Below, piece by piece: positions 15,041 to 22,930 of a stretch of DNA of 38,419 nt. Position numbers and translations under genes: made by a program. Location: NCBI GenBank assembly GCA_041984585.1, contig JBHIXX010000024.1:1-38419 (forward strand), read 5' to 3'. How positions within the stretch are numbered: the stretch's first letter is position 1; the number at the start of each line of letters is the position of its first letter. The stretch is from Pseudolysinimonas_A sp041984585 (GTDB taxonomy: Bacteria; Actinomycetota; Actinomycetes; Actinomycetales; Microbacteriaceae). A model generated the notes under the pieces. The model was not told where the DNA came from. It saw only the letters and a list, made by a program, of their open reading frames with translations, and did no database searches.

Positions 15041-15110
15041 CCCCCGGTCCGGCGCCGGGCCCGCCGCGGTGTCAGACTGGGTGATGCGTCAACCGGAGAG
15101 AGGGAGTCCC

Positions 15111-15680
15111 ATGCGCATCATGGTCGTCATCGGCAGCGTCCGCCCCGGCAGGATCGGGCCCACGGTCGCCGACTGGGTGGTCCGGTCGATCTCGGACCGG
15201 CATCCGGATGCCGAGGTCGACCTGGTCGATCTGGCCGACCTGGCGCTGCCGTTCCTCGACGAGTCCGCGCACCCGCGCATGGCCTCGTACGAGCAGCCGC
15301 ACACGCTGGCCTGGAGTGCACGCGTCACCGAGGCCGACGCGGTGCTGCTCGTCGCCCCCGAGTACAACCACAGCTACTCGCCCGCCCTCAAGAACGCCCT
15401 CGACTACCTGCACCGCGAGTGGTGGCGCAAGCCCGTGGGCATCGTCTGCTACGGCGGCGTCTCCGCCGGCACGCGCGGGGTCGACGCGCTCACGCCCGTC
15501 CTCGTGACGCTCGGCATGGTGAAGACCGGCGCCGGCGTCGAGATCGGGTTCGCCGGGGGTCGCATCCGCGAGGCGGGCGGCGTGTTCGTGCCCCAGGGTC
15601 GCGAAGACGAGCTGCTCGACCACATCGTCGTCGAGTTCCGGGAGCTCGGGGCGGCGCTCCGGCCGCTGCAGAACCGCTAG
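15111..15680 (+). CDS. NADPH-dependent FMN reductase-like flavoprotein
   Basis: The 189-residue protein has the flavodoxin-like FMN-reductase pattern: VVIGSVRPGRIGPTVADWV at the phosphate loop and LLVAPEYNHSYSPALKNALD, followed by GIVCYGGVSAG. It should use NAD(P)H and FMN to reduce quinones, nitro or azo compounds, or to supply reduced flavin. The ATG at 15111 was chosen over an in-frame ATG at 15069 because it has a GAGAGAGGGAG site. Its TAG stop overlaps that of the convergent TetR gene in the sequence CTAG. Confidence 0.88.
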   Translation: MRIMVVIGSVRPGRIGPTVADWVVRSISDRHPDAEVDLVDLADLALPFLDESAHPRMASYEQPHTLAWSARVTEADAVLLVAPEYNHSYSPALKNALDYLHREWWRKPVGIVCYGGVSAGTRGVDALTPVLVTLGMVKTGAGVEIGFAGGRIREAGGVFVPQGREDELLDHIVVEFRELGAALRPLQNR

Positions 15681-16279
15681 CCGCTCGGCGGAGCGGCGAT
15701 CGCGTCGATCGACGCGAAGTAGGCGTCGGCGTCGAAGTCGGGGAACAGCGCCCGCTGGATCATGAAGCCCTGCCCCCAGGCGAGCAGCGCCGGCACGACG
15801 GTCTGCGCCCACGCGCGCGCCGCGGCGGCGTCGACACCCCGGTCGTGCATCGCCCACGACTCGAGGTAGTGCACGAACGACCCCCGCAGCTCGCCGAACA
15901 CCTCGCTGACGAGGTCGCGCATGTCGGCGTCGGTGGTGGCCTCACCCCACAGCTGCACGATGATCCGGGTGTCGCCGATCTCCTCCGCCAGTTCGCCGAC
16001 CAGCCGGCGCACCAGGGCGGCAGGTGCGAGCGGCGCCCCGCTGTCGCTGAGGGCGTCGATCTGGGCCGTGCGCCGGTCGAGCACCGAGCGGGCGGCCGCG
16101 AGGGCGATCTCCCGCTTGCCCGGGAAGTGCAGGTAGATGGCGCCGGCCGAGAGCCCCGCCTCGGCGATGATGTCGGCCATCGACGTGCGGTGGAAGCCGG
16201 AGCGCAGGAAGCAGCGCAGCGCCGCCGCCGCGATCTGCTCGCGGCGATGCTCGCGATGCGCGTCGCTCACCCGGGGCAT
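15677..16279 (-). CDS. TetR/AcrR-family regulator
   Basis: The 200-residue regulator has an N-terminal TetR helix-turn-helix (REQIAAAALRCFLRSGFH, MADIIAEAGLSAGAIYLHF) and a helical ligand domain. The ATG at 16279 is preceded by GGAGAGGA. It diverges from a membrane-protein gene, and a clean AACGA-n4-TCGTT palindrome sits on that gene's promoter. Repression of the membrane protein, relieved by a small molecule, is the most likely role. Confidence 0.9.
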   Translation of the reverse strand: MPRVSDAHREHRREQIAAAALRCFLRSGFHRTSMADIIAEAGLSAGAIYLHFPGKREIALAAARSVLDRRTAQIDALSDSGAPLAPAALVRRLVGELAEEIGDTRIIVQLWGEATTDADMRDLVSEVFGELRGSFVHYLESWAMHDRGVDAAAARAWAQTVVPALLAWGQGFMIQRALFPDFDADAYFASIDAIAAPPSG

Positions 16280-16345
16280 GCCGTCGATCCTCTCCGACCG
16301 GCGCGGATGCCGCGGGGCGCCGTGCCGGTCCGCCCGACGCGGGCG

Positions 16346-16389
16346 TTGTCCCGCGCCGTCGAAGCGAGTATAAAGAACGAGCATTCGTT
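16346..16389 (+). promoter_or_regulatory. Promoter with TetR operator before the membrane protein gene
   Basis: TTGTCC (16346-16351), a 17-base spacer and TATAAA (16369-16374) form a strong promoter. The perfect inverted repeat AACGA-gcat-TCGTT (16376-16389) lies right after the -10, across the expected transcription start. AT-rich -10 sequence is rare in this genome, so it stands out. Confidence 0.75.
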
Positions 16390-16445
16390 TTGCATCGTGG
16401 GACGCCGGAGCGCCCGGCCCGCCCACCCGCCGACCCGGAGGACCC

Positions 16446-17486
16446 ATGACCACCACCCCGCACTCCCCGTGGGCGCGCGTCGCCGGACTCGGCGTCGCGC
16501 TCTCGTTCGTCGTCGCCCTCGTCGTGCTCGCCTTCTCCTGGCCGGGTGTCACGGCCGAGCCGCGGGATCTGCCGATCGCGGTCACCGGTCCGGCCGAGGC
16601 GGTGGCCGGCGTCGAGGCCGCATTGGCGTCGCAGGCCGAGGGCGCCTTCCTGCTCGAGGAGGTCGCCGACCGCGACGCGGCGGTGGCCGCGATCGAGGCG
16701 CGCGAGGCGTACGGCGCGCTCGTGCTCGGCACCGCCCCCGAGGTGCTCACCGCGTCCGCGGCCTCGCCGATCGTGGCGCAGCAGCTCGCCGCCCTCGCGG
16801 GCGGCCTCGAGGAGCGTCTGCAGCAGGCGATCGCCGCCCAGGTGCCCGCCGGCGCGCCGGTGCCCGACATCACGGTGACGGTCACCGACGTCGTTCCGCT
16901 CGTCGACGCCGACCCGCGCGGGACCGGGCTCATCGCCGCCGCGTTCCCGCTCGTGCTCGGCGGCCTGATCGGCGGGGCGGGGCTCACCATCGCGCTCGTC
17001 GGGGTGGTGCGCCGACTGGTGGGGCTCGCGGTCTACGCCGTCGTGGCGGGCACCCTCGTCACGCTCGTGCTGCAGACCTGGCTCGGGGTGCTGCCCGGGC
17101 CCTTCGTGCTCGACGCGGCCGTGTTCGCCGCCGCGCTCGTCGCGATCGGCGCCCCGATCATCGGATCGGCCGCCGTCTTCGGCCGTCCCGGGCTCGCGAT
17201 CGGGCCGGTGCTGTTCCTGCTCATCGCCAACCCGATCTCGTCCGCGTCGACCCCGGTCGAGTTCCTCCCCGCGCCCTGGGGCGCCGTCGGGCAGTGGTTC
17301 CCGCCGGGCGCCGGCGCCACGCTGCTGCGCGACTCGGCCTACTTCCCGGCCGCCAACACCCTGCAGCCGTGGCTCGTACTGGCCGGCTGGACGGCGCTCG
17401 GCGTCGTGCTGGCCCTCGTCGGCCGGTCGCGCGCCACCGGAGGCGCGAGCGAGCACGCCATCGAGGAGGCCGAGGCGACGGCCTGA
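16446..17486 (+). CDS. Multi-pass membrane protein resembling YhgE/Pip-type or ABC-2 permeases
   Basis: The 346-residue protein has one N-terminal membrane helix (about 12-32), an extracytoplasmic region of about 130 residues (ITVTVTDVVPLVDADPRG near its end), then five or so helices (FPLVLGGLIGGAGLTIAL onward) and a short cytoplasmic tail. This layout is that of YhgE/Pip and ABC-2 type membrane proteins, which may move lipids, drugs or secreted proteins. No ATPase gene is next to it. It has a GGAGGA site and a TetR-controlled promoter, which suggests an efflux or envelope-stress role. Confidence 0.75.
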   Translation: MTTTPHSPWARVAGLGVALSFVVALVVLAFSWPGVTAEPRDLPIAVTGPAEAVAGVEAALASQAEGAFLLEEVADRDAAVAAIEAREAYGALVLGTAPEVLTASAASPIVAQQLAALAGGLEERLQQAIAAQVPAGAPVPDITVTVTDVVPLVDADPRGTGLIAAAFPLVLGGLIGGAGLTIALVGVVRRLVGLAVYAVVAGTLVTLVLQTWLGVLPGPFVLDAAVFAAALVAIGAPIIGSAAVFGRPGLAIGPVLFLLIANPISSASTPVEFLPAPWGAVGQWFPPGAGATLLRDSAYFPAANTLQPWLVLAGWTALGVVLALVGRSRATGGASEHAIEEAEATA

Positions 17487-17529
17487 CCGACGGGCGCCGA
17501 CGGCGCTCGGCGCGCTTCGCCCGGGCGGG

Positions 17530-18744
17530 TCAGCTCGGCGGCTGGATCGGCACCGGCTCGGTGTCGGGGATGGGCGACGCGTCGCGCCCGCGCAGGTCGG
17601 GCACGATCCGGTGGAAGACGATCGCGACGAGGGTTCCCGCCGCGACGAACGCGCCCGCCACCCAGAACGCCCCCACCGGCCCGGCGCCGTCGATGGCGAA
17701 GCCGGCGACGGCCGAGCCGATGCCGACGCCGATCAGCTGGCCGGTGCCGACCCACCCGTAGGCCTCGGCGGTGTCGCTGAACCGCACGCTCACGGCGACG
17801 ACGGCCGACATCACGGCGAGCGCGGGGGCGATGCAGATGCCGGCGACGACGAGCGCCGCGGTGAGCGTCCAGAACTCCCACGCGAACGAGGCGAGCACGA
17901 CGCCCACGGTGATCACGAGCAGTCGGCGGGCGAGCGTCCACGGCCGGATCGGGAGATGCCCGAACGCGAGCCCGCCGGCGAACGACGCGACCGACCAGAT
18001 CGCGAGCACGATGCCGGCGTTCGCGTTCCCGTGGTCGCCGAAGGTGGCGACCACGCCCGCCTCGGTCGCGGCGAACGAGCCGATCACGAGCAGGCCGACG
18101 ATCGTGGTGAAGACCACCGGCGGCCGCGTGAGCACGACGCCGAACCGCCTCTTGCTGCGCGGGATGCGCACCCGGCCGACCTCGGGCGAGGAGATGAACC
18201 ACGCGCCGCCCGCCAGGATGAAGAACACCGACAGCAGGATGCCCGCGACGCTCGACACCTGCGTCGCCACGAACGTCACCACGACCGGGCCGGCGATCCA
18301 GATGATCTCCTGCGCCGTCGCGTCGAGCGAGAACAGCGGAGACAGCTGCCGGCCGGTGACGATCTTCGGGTAGATGGTGCGCACGGCGGGCTGGATCGGC
18401 GGGAACGACAGCCCGACGAGCAGGGCGAGAGCGGCGAACGCCGCGAGCGGCACCACCAGCAGCGCGACCGCGGTCAGCGCCGTCGCGCAGACCAGCGAGG
18501 TGAGGACGAGCACGGGGCGGATGCCCCACACCCCCATCCAGCGCGCCGTGAGCGGACCGGAGACGGCCTGCCCGATGCTCAGCGCACCGAGGACGATGCC
18601 CGCGGCGCCGTAGGAGTGGAAGATCCCCTCGATGTGGATGAGGAGGCCGATCGAGAGCAGACCGCCCGGGAACCGGGCGGCGAGTTGCGCGACGAGGATC
18701 CGGGCGACGCCCGGGGTGCGCAAGAGGTCGGCGTAGGTCTTCAC
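17530..18744 (-). CDS. Major facilitator superfamily transporter
   Basis: The 404-residue protein has about twelve hydrophobic segments and the MFS cytoplasmic-loop features (ARWMGVWGIRPVLVL; SKRRFGVVL mid-loop; GHLPIRPWTLARRL in the second half). It starts with MKTYADLLRTPGVARILVAQ. The substrate is unknown; the sequence resembles drug or sugar exporters of actinobacteria. The start is GTG. TAATGT (18759-18754, leftward) followed by a 9-base leader points to a promoter very close to the start codon. It converges on the membrane protein gene at its 3' end. Confidence 0.9.
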   Translation of the reverse strand: MKTYADLLRTPGVARILVAQLAARFPGGLLSIGLLIHIEGIFHSYGAAGIVLGALSIGQAVSGPLTARWMGVWGIRPVLVLTSLVCATALTAVALLVVPLAAFAALALLVGLSFPPIQPAVRTIYPKIVTGRQLSPLFSLDATAQEIIWIAGPVVVTFVATQVSSVAGILLSVFFILAGGAWFISSPEVGRVRIPRSKRRFGVVLTRPPVVFTTIVGLLVIGSFAATEAGVVATFGDHGNANAGIVLAIWSVASFAGGLAFGHLPIRPWTLARRLLVITVGVVLASFAWEFWTLTAALVVAGICIAPALAVMSAVVAVSVRFSDTAEAYGWVGTGQLIGVGIGSAVAGFAIDGAGPVGAFWVAGAFVAAGTLVAIVFHRIVPDLRGRDASPIPDTEPVPIQPPS

Positions 18745-18887
18745 AGCCTGCTCACATTACCCCCGCCGAGCAGCGGGGCGAACCGGCCGGCGGAGCCGGT
18801 CCCCGGGCGCGCCGGGGAGGGCTCGTCCGCGGCGCTCGGCGACGCGCCGAGGGGTCCTCCGAGCGGCGTCGGAGGGGGCTCGTAGCC

Positions 18888-18936
18888 TGTGGAGAGTGTG
18901 GACAAGTCCGCGGACTTATTCACATTCTGTGGACGA
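18888..18936. promoter_or_regulatory. Cluster of DnaA-box-like sites upstream of nrdA
   Basis: Four 9-mers lie in 49 bases: TGTGGAGAG (18888), TGTGGACAA (18897), TTATTCACA (18916) and TGTGGACGA (18928). The second equals the actinobacterial DnaA box (TTGTCCACA) on the other strand. The third differs by one base from TTATCCACA. The other two are weaker. The palindrome AAGTCCGCGGACTT overlaps the strong box. Confidence 0.55.
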
Positions 18937-18941
18937 CACGC

Positions 18942-18990
18942 CCACAACATCTAGTGGTGTGGGGTGGGTCGGAACCCGGATATATAGTGA
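18942..18990 (+). promoter_or_regulatory. Tandem NrdR boxes before nrdA
   Basis: CCACAACATCTAGTGG (18942-18957) is a near-consensus actinobacterial NrdR box. CCCGGATATATAGTGA (18975-18990) is a second, weaker copy whose ATATAGTG aligns to ATCTAGTG with a 33-base offset, about three helical turns. NrdR with bound dATP represses ribonucleotide reductase genes by binding such pairs over the promoter. A TATATA/TATAGT -10 may lie within the second box. Confidence 0.7.
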
Positions 18991-19126
18991 TGGAACTTCC
19001 CGGCCGGATGAGGGGCCCGACCGGGGTGGGAGGCCTCCGATCGGAGGTCTTCCGGCGACCCCTCCGGCCGCTGGAGACCCCTCGGCCGGAACACGAACGA
19101 AGACATTTCAAGGAAGCGGGAAGCAC

Positions 19127-21583
19127 GTGAGCATCACGGTCGTCAAGCGGAACGGGCAGCGCGAGCCCTACGACGCCAACAAGATCAACCTGGCGATCGA
19201 GCAGGCGAGCCGCGGGCTCGACGAGGACATCACCTGGGTCACCCAGATCGCCTCGGAGCTCGAGCTCACCCTCTTCGACGGCATCACGACGCAGCAGCTC
19301 GACGAGGCCGTCATCCAGGTGGCGCTGCAGAACGTCAAGGACGACCCGCAGTTCGACGTCGTCGCCGCCCGCCTGCTGCTCAAGACGATCTACAAGCGCG
19401 TGCTCGGCGACTACCGCACCGACGAGGAGCTGCTCGAGCTGCACCGCTCGACCTTCCGCTCGTCGATCGAGCGCGGCGTCGCCGAGGGCCTGCTCGACCC
19501 CCGCTTCCCCGACACCTACGACCTCGACCGCCTCGCGCAGGCGCTCGCCCCCGAGCGCGACGAGCTGTTCAAGTACATCGGCGTGGTCACCCTCAACAAC
19601 CGCTACGGCATCCGCGCCCGCAACGGCGACCCGCTCGAGGTGCCGCAGTTCTTCTGGATGCGCGTCGCGATGGGCCTCTCGCTCAACGAGGCCGACCCGA
19701 CGACCGTGGCGCTCGGCTTCTACGAGAAGATGTCGAAGCTCGAGTACGTCGCCGCCGGCTCCACCCTCGTCAACGCGGGCACCGCCTACCCGCAGCTCTC
19801 CAACTGCTTCGTCATGGAGATGCACGACGACATCGAGCACATCGCCAAGAGCGTGCGCGACGTGATGTGGCTCACCAAGGGCACCGGCGGCATCGGCCTC
19901 TCGGTCACCAAGCTGCGCTCGCAGGGCTCGCCGATCCGCTCGAACAACACGACGAGCACCGGCCCGATCCCGTTCATGCACACCATCGACTCGGTGCTGC
20001 GCGCGGTCAGCCGCGGCGGCAAGAAGTTCGGCGCGCTCTGCTTCTACATGGAGAACTGGCACCTCGACTTCCCCGAGTTCCTCGAGCTGCGCAACAACTC
20101 GGGCGACCCCTACCGCCGCACCCGCACCGCCAACACGGCCGTCTGGATCTCCGACGAGTTCATGAAGCGCGTGCAGAACGACGACGACTGGTACCTGTTC
20201 GACCCGCTCGAGGTCGAGGACCTCAACGAGCTCTACGGCAAGGCGTTCAGCGAGCGCTACGCGGAGTACGTCGCCAAGGCCGAGGCCGGCGAGATGCGGA
20301 TGTTCAAGAAGATCAGCGCCCGCGCGCAGTTCAAGGACATCCTCATGTCGCTGCAGACCACCAGCCACCCGTGGCTGACCTGGAAGGACACGATCAACAA
20401 CCGGGCGCTCAACAACAACACCGGCACGATCCACCTGTCCAACCTCTGCACCGAGATCTGCCTGCCGCAGGACAAGGACAACATCGCGGTCTGCAACCTC
20501 GCCTCGATCAACCTGTCGACTCACCTGGTGGCGGATGCCGACGGCAAGCTCGGCTTCGACTGGGACCTCGTCGAGGCGAGCGCCCGCAGCGCCGTGCGCC
20601 AGCTCGACAACCTGATCGACATCACGGTCTCGAGCGTCGACGAGGCCGACCACGCCAACACCACGAACCGGGCCATCGGCCTCGGCGTCATGGGCTTCAC
20701 CGACGTGGTGGAGCGGATGGGCATCTCCTACGAGAGCGAGCAGGCCTACGACCTGATCGACGAGGTGATGGAGCACGTCTCCTACGCCGCGATCGACGAG
20801 TCGGCCGACCTCGCCCGCGAGCGGGGCAGCTACGACAACTTCGAGGGCAGCCGCTGGTCGCAGGGTCTCGTGCCCTACGACTCGATCGCGCTCACCGAGG
20901 CCGACCGCGGCACCCCGATCACGGTCAGCCGCACCACGCGCCTCGACTGGGACGCGCTGCGCGCGAAGGTGAAGGGCGGCATGCGCAACGCGACACTGAT
21001 GGCGATCGCGCCGACCGCATCCATCGGCCTCGTCGCCGGCACCACGCCCGGTCTCGACCCGCAGTTCTCGCAGATCTTCAGCCGCGCGACGAGCAACGGC
21101 AAGTTCCTCGAGGTGAACCGCAACCTGGTCAACGCGCTCAAGGACCGCGGCCTCTGGGGTCAGGTGCGCGAGTCGATCCTGCGCTCGCAGGGCGACATCC
21201 AGAACATCGACGCGGTGCCGGATGACATCAAGGCGGTCTTCAAGACGTCGTTCCAGCTGTCGCCCTACTCGTTCCTCGACGTCGCCGCCCGGGCGCAGAA
21301 GTGGATCGACCAGGCCATCAGCCGCAACATGTACCTCGAGACGCGCGACCTCGGCGACATGATGGACATCTACTACGCGGCGTGGGAGCGCGGCGTGAAG
21401 ACGACCTACTACCTGCACATGAAGCCGCGGCACACCGCCGAGCAGTCCACGGTCAAGGTGAACAAGACCGAGGAGCTGGTGCAGAAGGCGTCGGTGGGCG
21501 CCGTGCAGTCCGAGGTCAAGGTCGAGGGCGCGCCCGCCGCGGCGACTCCGGCTCGCCGCGGGTTCGGGGGGCTGACCAAGTGA
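19127..21583 (+). CDS. nrdA: Ribonucleoside-diphosphate reductase alpha (catalytic) subunit, class I, lacking its C-terminal Cys tail
   Basis: The 818-residue protein reduces NDPs to dNDPs. It starts with an ATP-cone allosteric domain (VVKRNGQREPYDANKINLAI, about 1-95). Active-site cysteines appear in QLSNCFVMEMHDD, SNLCTEICLP and IAVCNLASINLS, and the radical-transfer Tyr pair in KTTYYLHMKPRH. After the Tyr pair no cysteine remains before the stop (end ...GFGGLTK), though class I alpha subunits need a C-terminal Cys pair for re-reduction by thioredoxin or glutaredoxin. A matching tail is encoded in the overlapping ORF that follows. The GTG start (19127) has an AAGGAAG site. No nrdI is present, which fits class Ia/Ic rather than Ib. 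Confidence 0.95.
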   Translation: MSITVVKRNGQREPYDANKINLAIEQASRGLDEDITWVTQIASELELTLFDGITTQQLDEAVIQVALQNVKDDPQFDVVAARLLLKTIYKRVLGDYRTDEELLELHRSTFRSSIERGVAEGLLDPRFPDTYDLDRLAQALAPERDELFKYIGVVTLNNRYGIRARNGDPLEVPQFFWMRVAMGLSLNEADPTTVALGFYEKMSKLEYVAAGSTLVNAGTAYPQLSNCFVMEMHDDIEHIAKSVRDVMWLTKGTGGIGLSVTKLRSQGSPIRSNNTTSTGPIPFMHTIDSVLRAVSRGGKKFGALCFYMENWHLDFPEFLELRNNSGDPYRRTRTANTAVWISDEFMKRVQNDDDWYLFDPLEVEDLNELYGKAFSERYAEYVAKAEAGEMRMFKKISARAQFKDILMSLQTTSHPWLTWKDTINNRALNNNTGTIHLSNLCTEICLPQDKDNIAVCNLASINLSTHLVADADGKLGFDWDLVEASARSAVRQLDNLIDITVSSVDEADHANTTNRAIGLGVMGFTDVVERMGISYESEQAYDLIDEVMEHVSYAAIDESADLARERGSYDNFEGSRWSQGLVPYDSIALTEADRGTPITVSRTTRLDWDALRAKVKGGMRNATLMAIAPTASIGLVAGTTPGLDPQFSQIFSRATSNGKFLEVNRNLVNALKDRGLWGQVRESILRSQGDIQNIDAVPDDIKAVFKTSFQLSPYSFLDVAARAQKWIDQAISRNMYLETRDLGDMMDIYYAAWERGVKTTYYLHMKPRHTAEQSTVKVNKTEELVQKASVGAVQSEVKVEGAPAAATPARRGFGGLTK

Positions 21584-21687
21584 TGGGTCCCTTCGATTCG
21601 TACCCGGCGACCTCGGTCGACTCGGTCGGCGAGTACGCCGTTCCGGTCGACCCGATGGACGACCTGCAGTGCGAGAGCTGCCAGTAA
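21583..21687 (+). CDS. Small ORF encoding a CxxC redox tail of NrdA (separate peptide or frameshift product)
   Basis: A 34-residue ORF begins at an ATG overlapping the nrdA stop (TGATG) and ends DPMDDLQCESCQ. Cys-x-x-Cys at the extreme end, with a final Gln, is the usual shape of the NrdA swinging tail, and nrdA itself lacks it. The ORF lies in the -1 frame relative to nrdA. A run of six G (about 21565-21570), 10 bases before the stop, could allow slippage or hide a one-base sequencing error. If joined there, the protein would read ...GFGGADQVMGPFDSYPA... through to CESCQ. Alternatively the tail is made by translational reinitiation and works in trans. Confidence 0.7.
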   Translation: MGPFDSYPATSVDSVGEYAVPVDPMDDLQCESCQ

Positions 21688-21704
21688 CCGAACCCTGATC
21701 CACA

Positions 21705-21736
21705 GACGGGGGCGCGCCGATCGGGCCGCCCCCGTC
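21705..21736 (+). terminator. Hairpin between the NrdA tail ORF and nrdB
   Basis: GACGGGGGCG and CGCCCCCGTC form a perfect 10-bp stem with a 12-base loop. It lies within the nrdAB operon, 32 bases before nrdB. It may attenuate or protect the transcript and so set the subunit ratio. Confidence 0.45.
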
Positions 21737-21767
21737 CGCATCCGACCGTAGAGAGAGAAGAAGCGAG

Positions 21768-22763
21768 ATGGCCATCCTCGGCACCGGAGTCTCCGAGGGA
21801 CTCCTGCTCAAGCCCGTCACCTACCCCTGGGCGATGGAGCTCTACGACCAGGCGGTCGCCAACACCTGGTTCCCGAACGAGATCCAGCTCGGCGAGGACA
21901 TCGCCGACTTCAAGAAGATGACCGACGAGGAGCGCCACGCGGTCACCTTCCTCATCTCCTACTTCAACCCGAATGAGCTGCTCGTCAACAAGGCGCTCGC
22001 GTTCGGCGTCTACCCCTACATCAACGCTCCCGAGGCCCACCTCTACCTCGCGAAGCAGATGTGGGAGGAGGCCAACCACTGCATGTCGTTCGAGTACGTG
22101 CTCGAGACCTTCCCGATCGACCGCAACACGGCCTACAACTCGCACGTCGACGTGCCGTCGATGGCCGAGAAGGAGGCCTTCGAGGTCAAGTTCATCAAGC
22201 GGATGACGGAGGAGACCCTCGACATCACGACGACCGAGGGCAAGCAGGACTTCATCCGCAACCTCGTCGCCTACAACATCATCCTCGAGGGGATCTGGTT
22301 CTACTCGGGCTTCATGGTGGCCCTGTCGTTCCGTCAGCGGAACCTGCTGCGCAACTTCGGGTCGCTGGTCGACTGGATCGTGCGCGACGAGAGCCTGCAC
22401 CTGAAGTTCGGGATCAACCTCATCCTCACCGTGCTGGAGGAGAACCCCGACCTGCAGACCGAGGAGTTCGCGGCCGAGATCAAGCAGATGATCCTCGACG
22501 CCGTCGCGATGGAGGAGCGGTACAACAACGACCTGCTCCCCGGCGGCATCCTCGGGCTCAACGCGTCGTACATCAACCAGTACGTCAAGTACCTGGCCGA
22601 CCGGCGGCTCGAGGAGCTCGGGTTCGAGCCGGAGTACAACGTCTCGAACCCAGCGAAGTGGATGGCGACCGCCAACGACACCCTGCAGCTCGTCAACTTC
22701 TTCGAGTCGACGAACACGTCGTACGAGTCGAACGCGAGCGCGTCGAGCGGCTCCAAGTCCTGA
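21768..22763 (+). CDS. nrdB: Ribonucleoside-diphosphate reductase beta subunit, class Ic type
   Basis: The 331-residue ferritin-like protein supplies the radical or oxidised metal site for NrdA. Metal ligands by alignment to E. coli NrdB are Glu70, Glu101, His104, Glu174, Glu208 and His211. Spacings (31, 3, 34 and 3 residues) equal those of E. coli Asp84, Glu115, His118, Glu204, Glu238 and His241. The radical Tyr122 position is Phe108 (EEANHCMSFEY), and the first ligand is Glu, not Asp. Both changes define class Ic enzymes, known from Chlamydia, which use a Mn(IV)/Fe(III) centre in place of a tyrosyl radical. The gene has an AGAGAGAAGAAG site. The C-terminal Ser/Asn-rich tail probably docks on NrdA. 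Confidence 0.94.
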   Translation: MAILGTGVSEGLLLKPVTYPWAMELYDQAVANTWFPNEIQLGEDIADFKKMTDEERHAVTFLISYFNPNELLVNKALAFGVYPYINAPEAHLYLAKQMWEEANHCMSFEYVLETFPIDRNTAYNSHVDVPSMAEKEAFEVKFIKRMTEETLDITTTEGKQDFIRNLVAYNIILEGIWFYSGFMVALSFRQRNLLRNFGSLVDWIVRDESLHLKFGINLILTVLEENPDLQTEEFAAEIKQMILDAVAMEERYNNDLLPGGILGLNASYINQYVKYLADRRLEELGFEPEYNVSNPAKWMATANDTLQLVNFFESTNTSYESNASASSGSKS

Positions 22764-22777
22764 CGAACCCGTCCTGA

Positions 22778-22819
22778 CGACGACGCCCCGGCCGACCACC
22801 ATCGGCCGGGGCGTCGTCG
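22778..22819 (+). terminator. Terminator of the nrdAB operon
   Basis: An 18-bp perfect stem (CGACGACGCCCCGGCCGA and its complement) with a CCACCA loop starts 15 bases after the nrdB stop. There is no U-tract, as is usual here. Confidence 0.85.
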
Positions 22820-22894
22820 CGTTCCGGGGGCGTGCGCGCCGGCGCGCCGGGCTCGCTCGTCGTCGTGCACCGATCAGCAGCACTGCAAACCCAC

Positions 22895-22925
22895 TTGACT
22901 GACAGAGTACTTTGCACTACAAAGT
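22895..22925 (+). promoter_or_regulatory. Promoter and operator of the four-gene ABC operon
   Basis: TTGACT (22895-22900), a 17-base spacer and TACAAA (22918-22923) form a near-ideal promoter just before the first gene. The perfect inverted repeat ACTTTG-cacta-CAAAGT (22909-22925) covers the -10. The small winged-helix protein encoded in the operon is the likely ligand, giving autorepression. Confidence 0.75.
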
Positions 22926-22930
22926 TAGCC

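Larger units (their letters stand above)
18745..19126. other. 382-bp control region between the MFS gene and nrdA
   Basis: Bases 18745-18880 are GC-rich with short hairpins and the MFS promoter; nothing else is recognised there. Bases 18888-18990 carry DnaA-box-like 9-mers, a perfect AAGTCCGCGGACTT palindrome (18904-18917) and two NrdR-like boxes. Bases 18991-19126 form a long nrdA leader with a perfect CCTCCGATCGGAGG palindrome (19034-19047) and the AAGGAAG ribosome site. I saw no B12-box, so a cobalamin riboswitch is not supported. Confidence 0.7.

Noticed and set aside
18991..19126. Cobalamin riboswitch in the nrdA leader
   Set aside because: Some actinobacterial nrdAB operons have one, but I found no B12-box-like sequence; the leader only holds simple palindromes.
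18920..21820. Very long minus-strand open frame (966 codons) opposite nrdA
   Set aside because: Its translation is a low-complexity Val/Leu/Arg/His mix and nrdA on the other strand is certain. Shadow frame.
21768..22763. R2-like ligand-binding oxidase rather than a true NrdB
   Set aside because: That family shares the missing radical tyrosine, but this gene directly follows nrdA behind NrdR boxes, which indicates a real reductase subunit.
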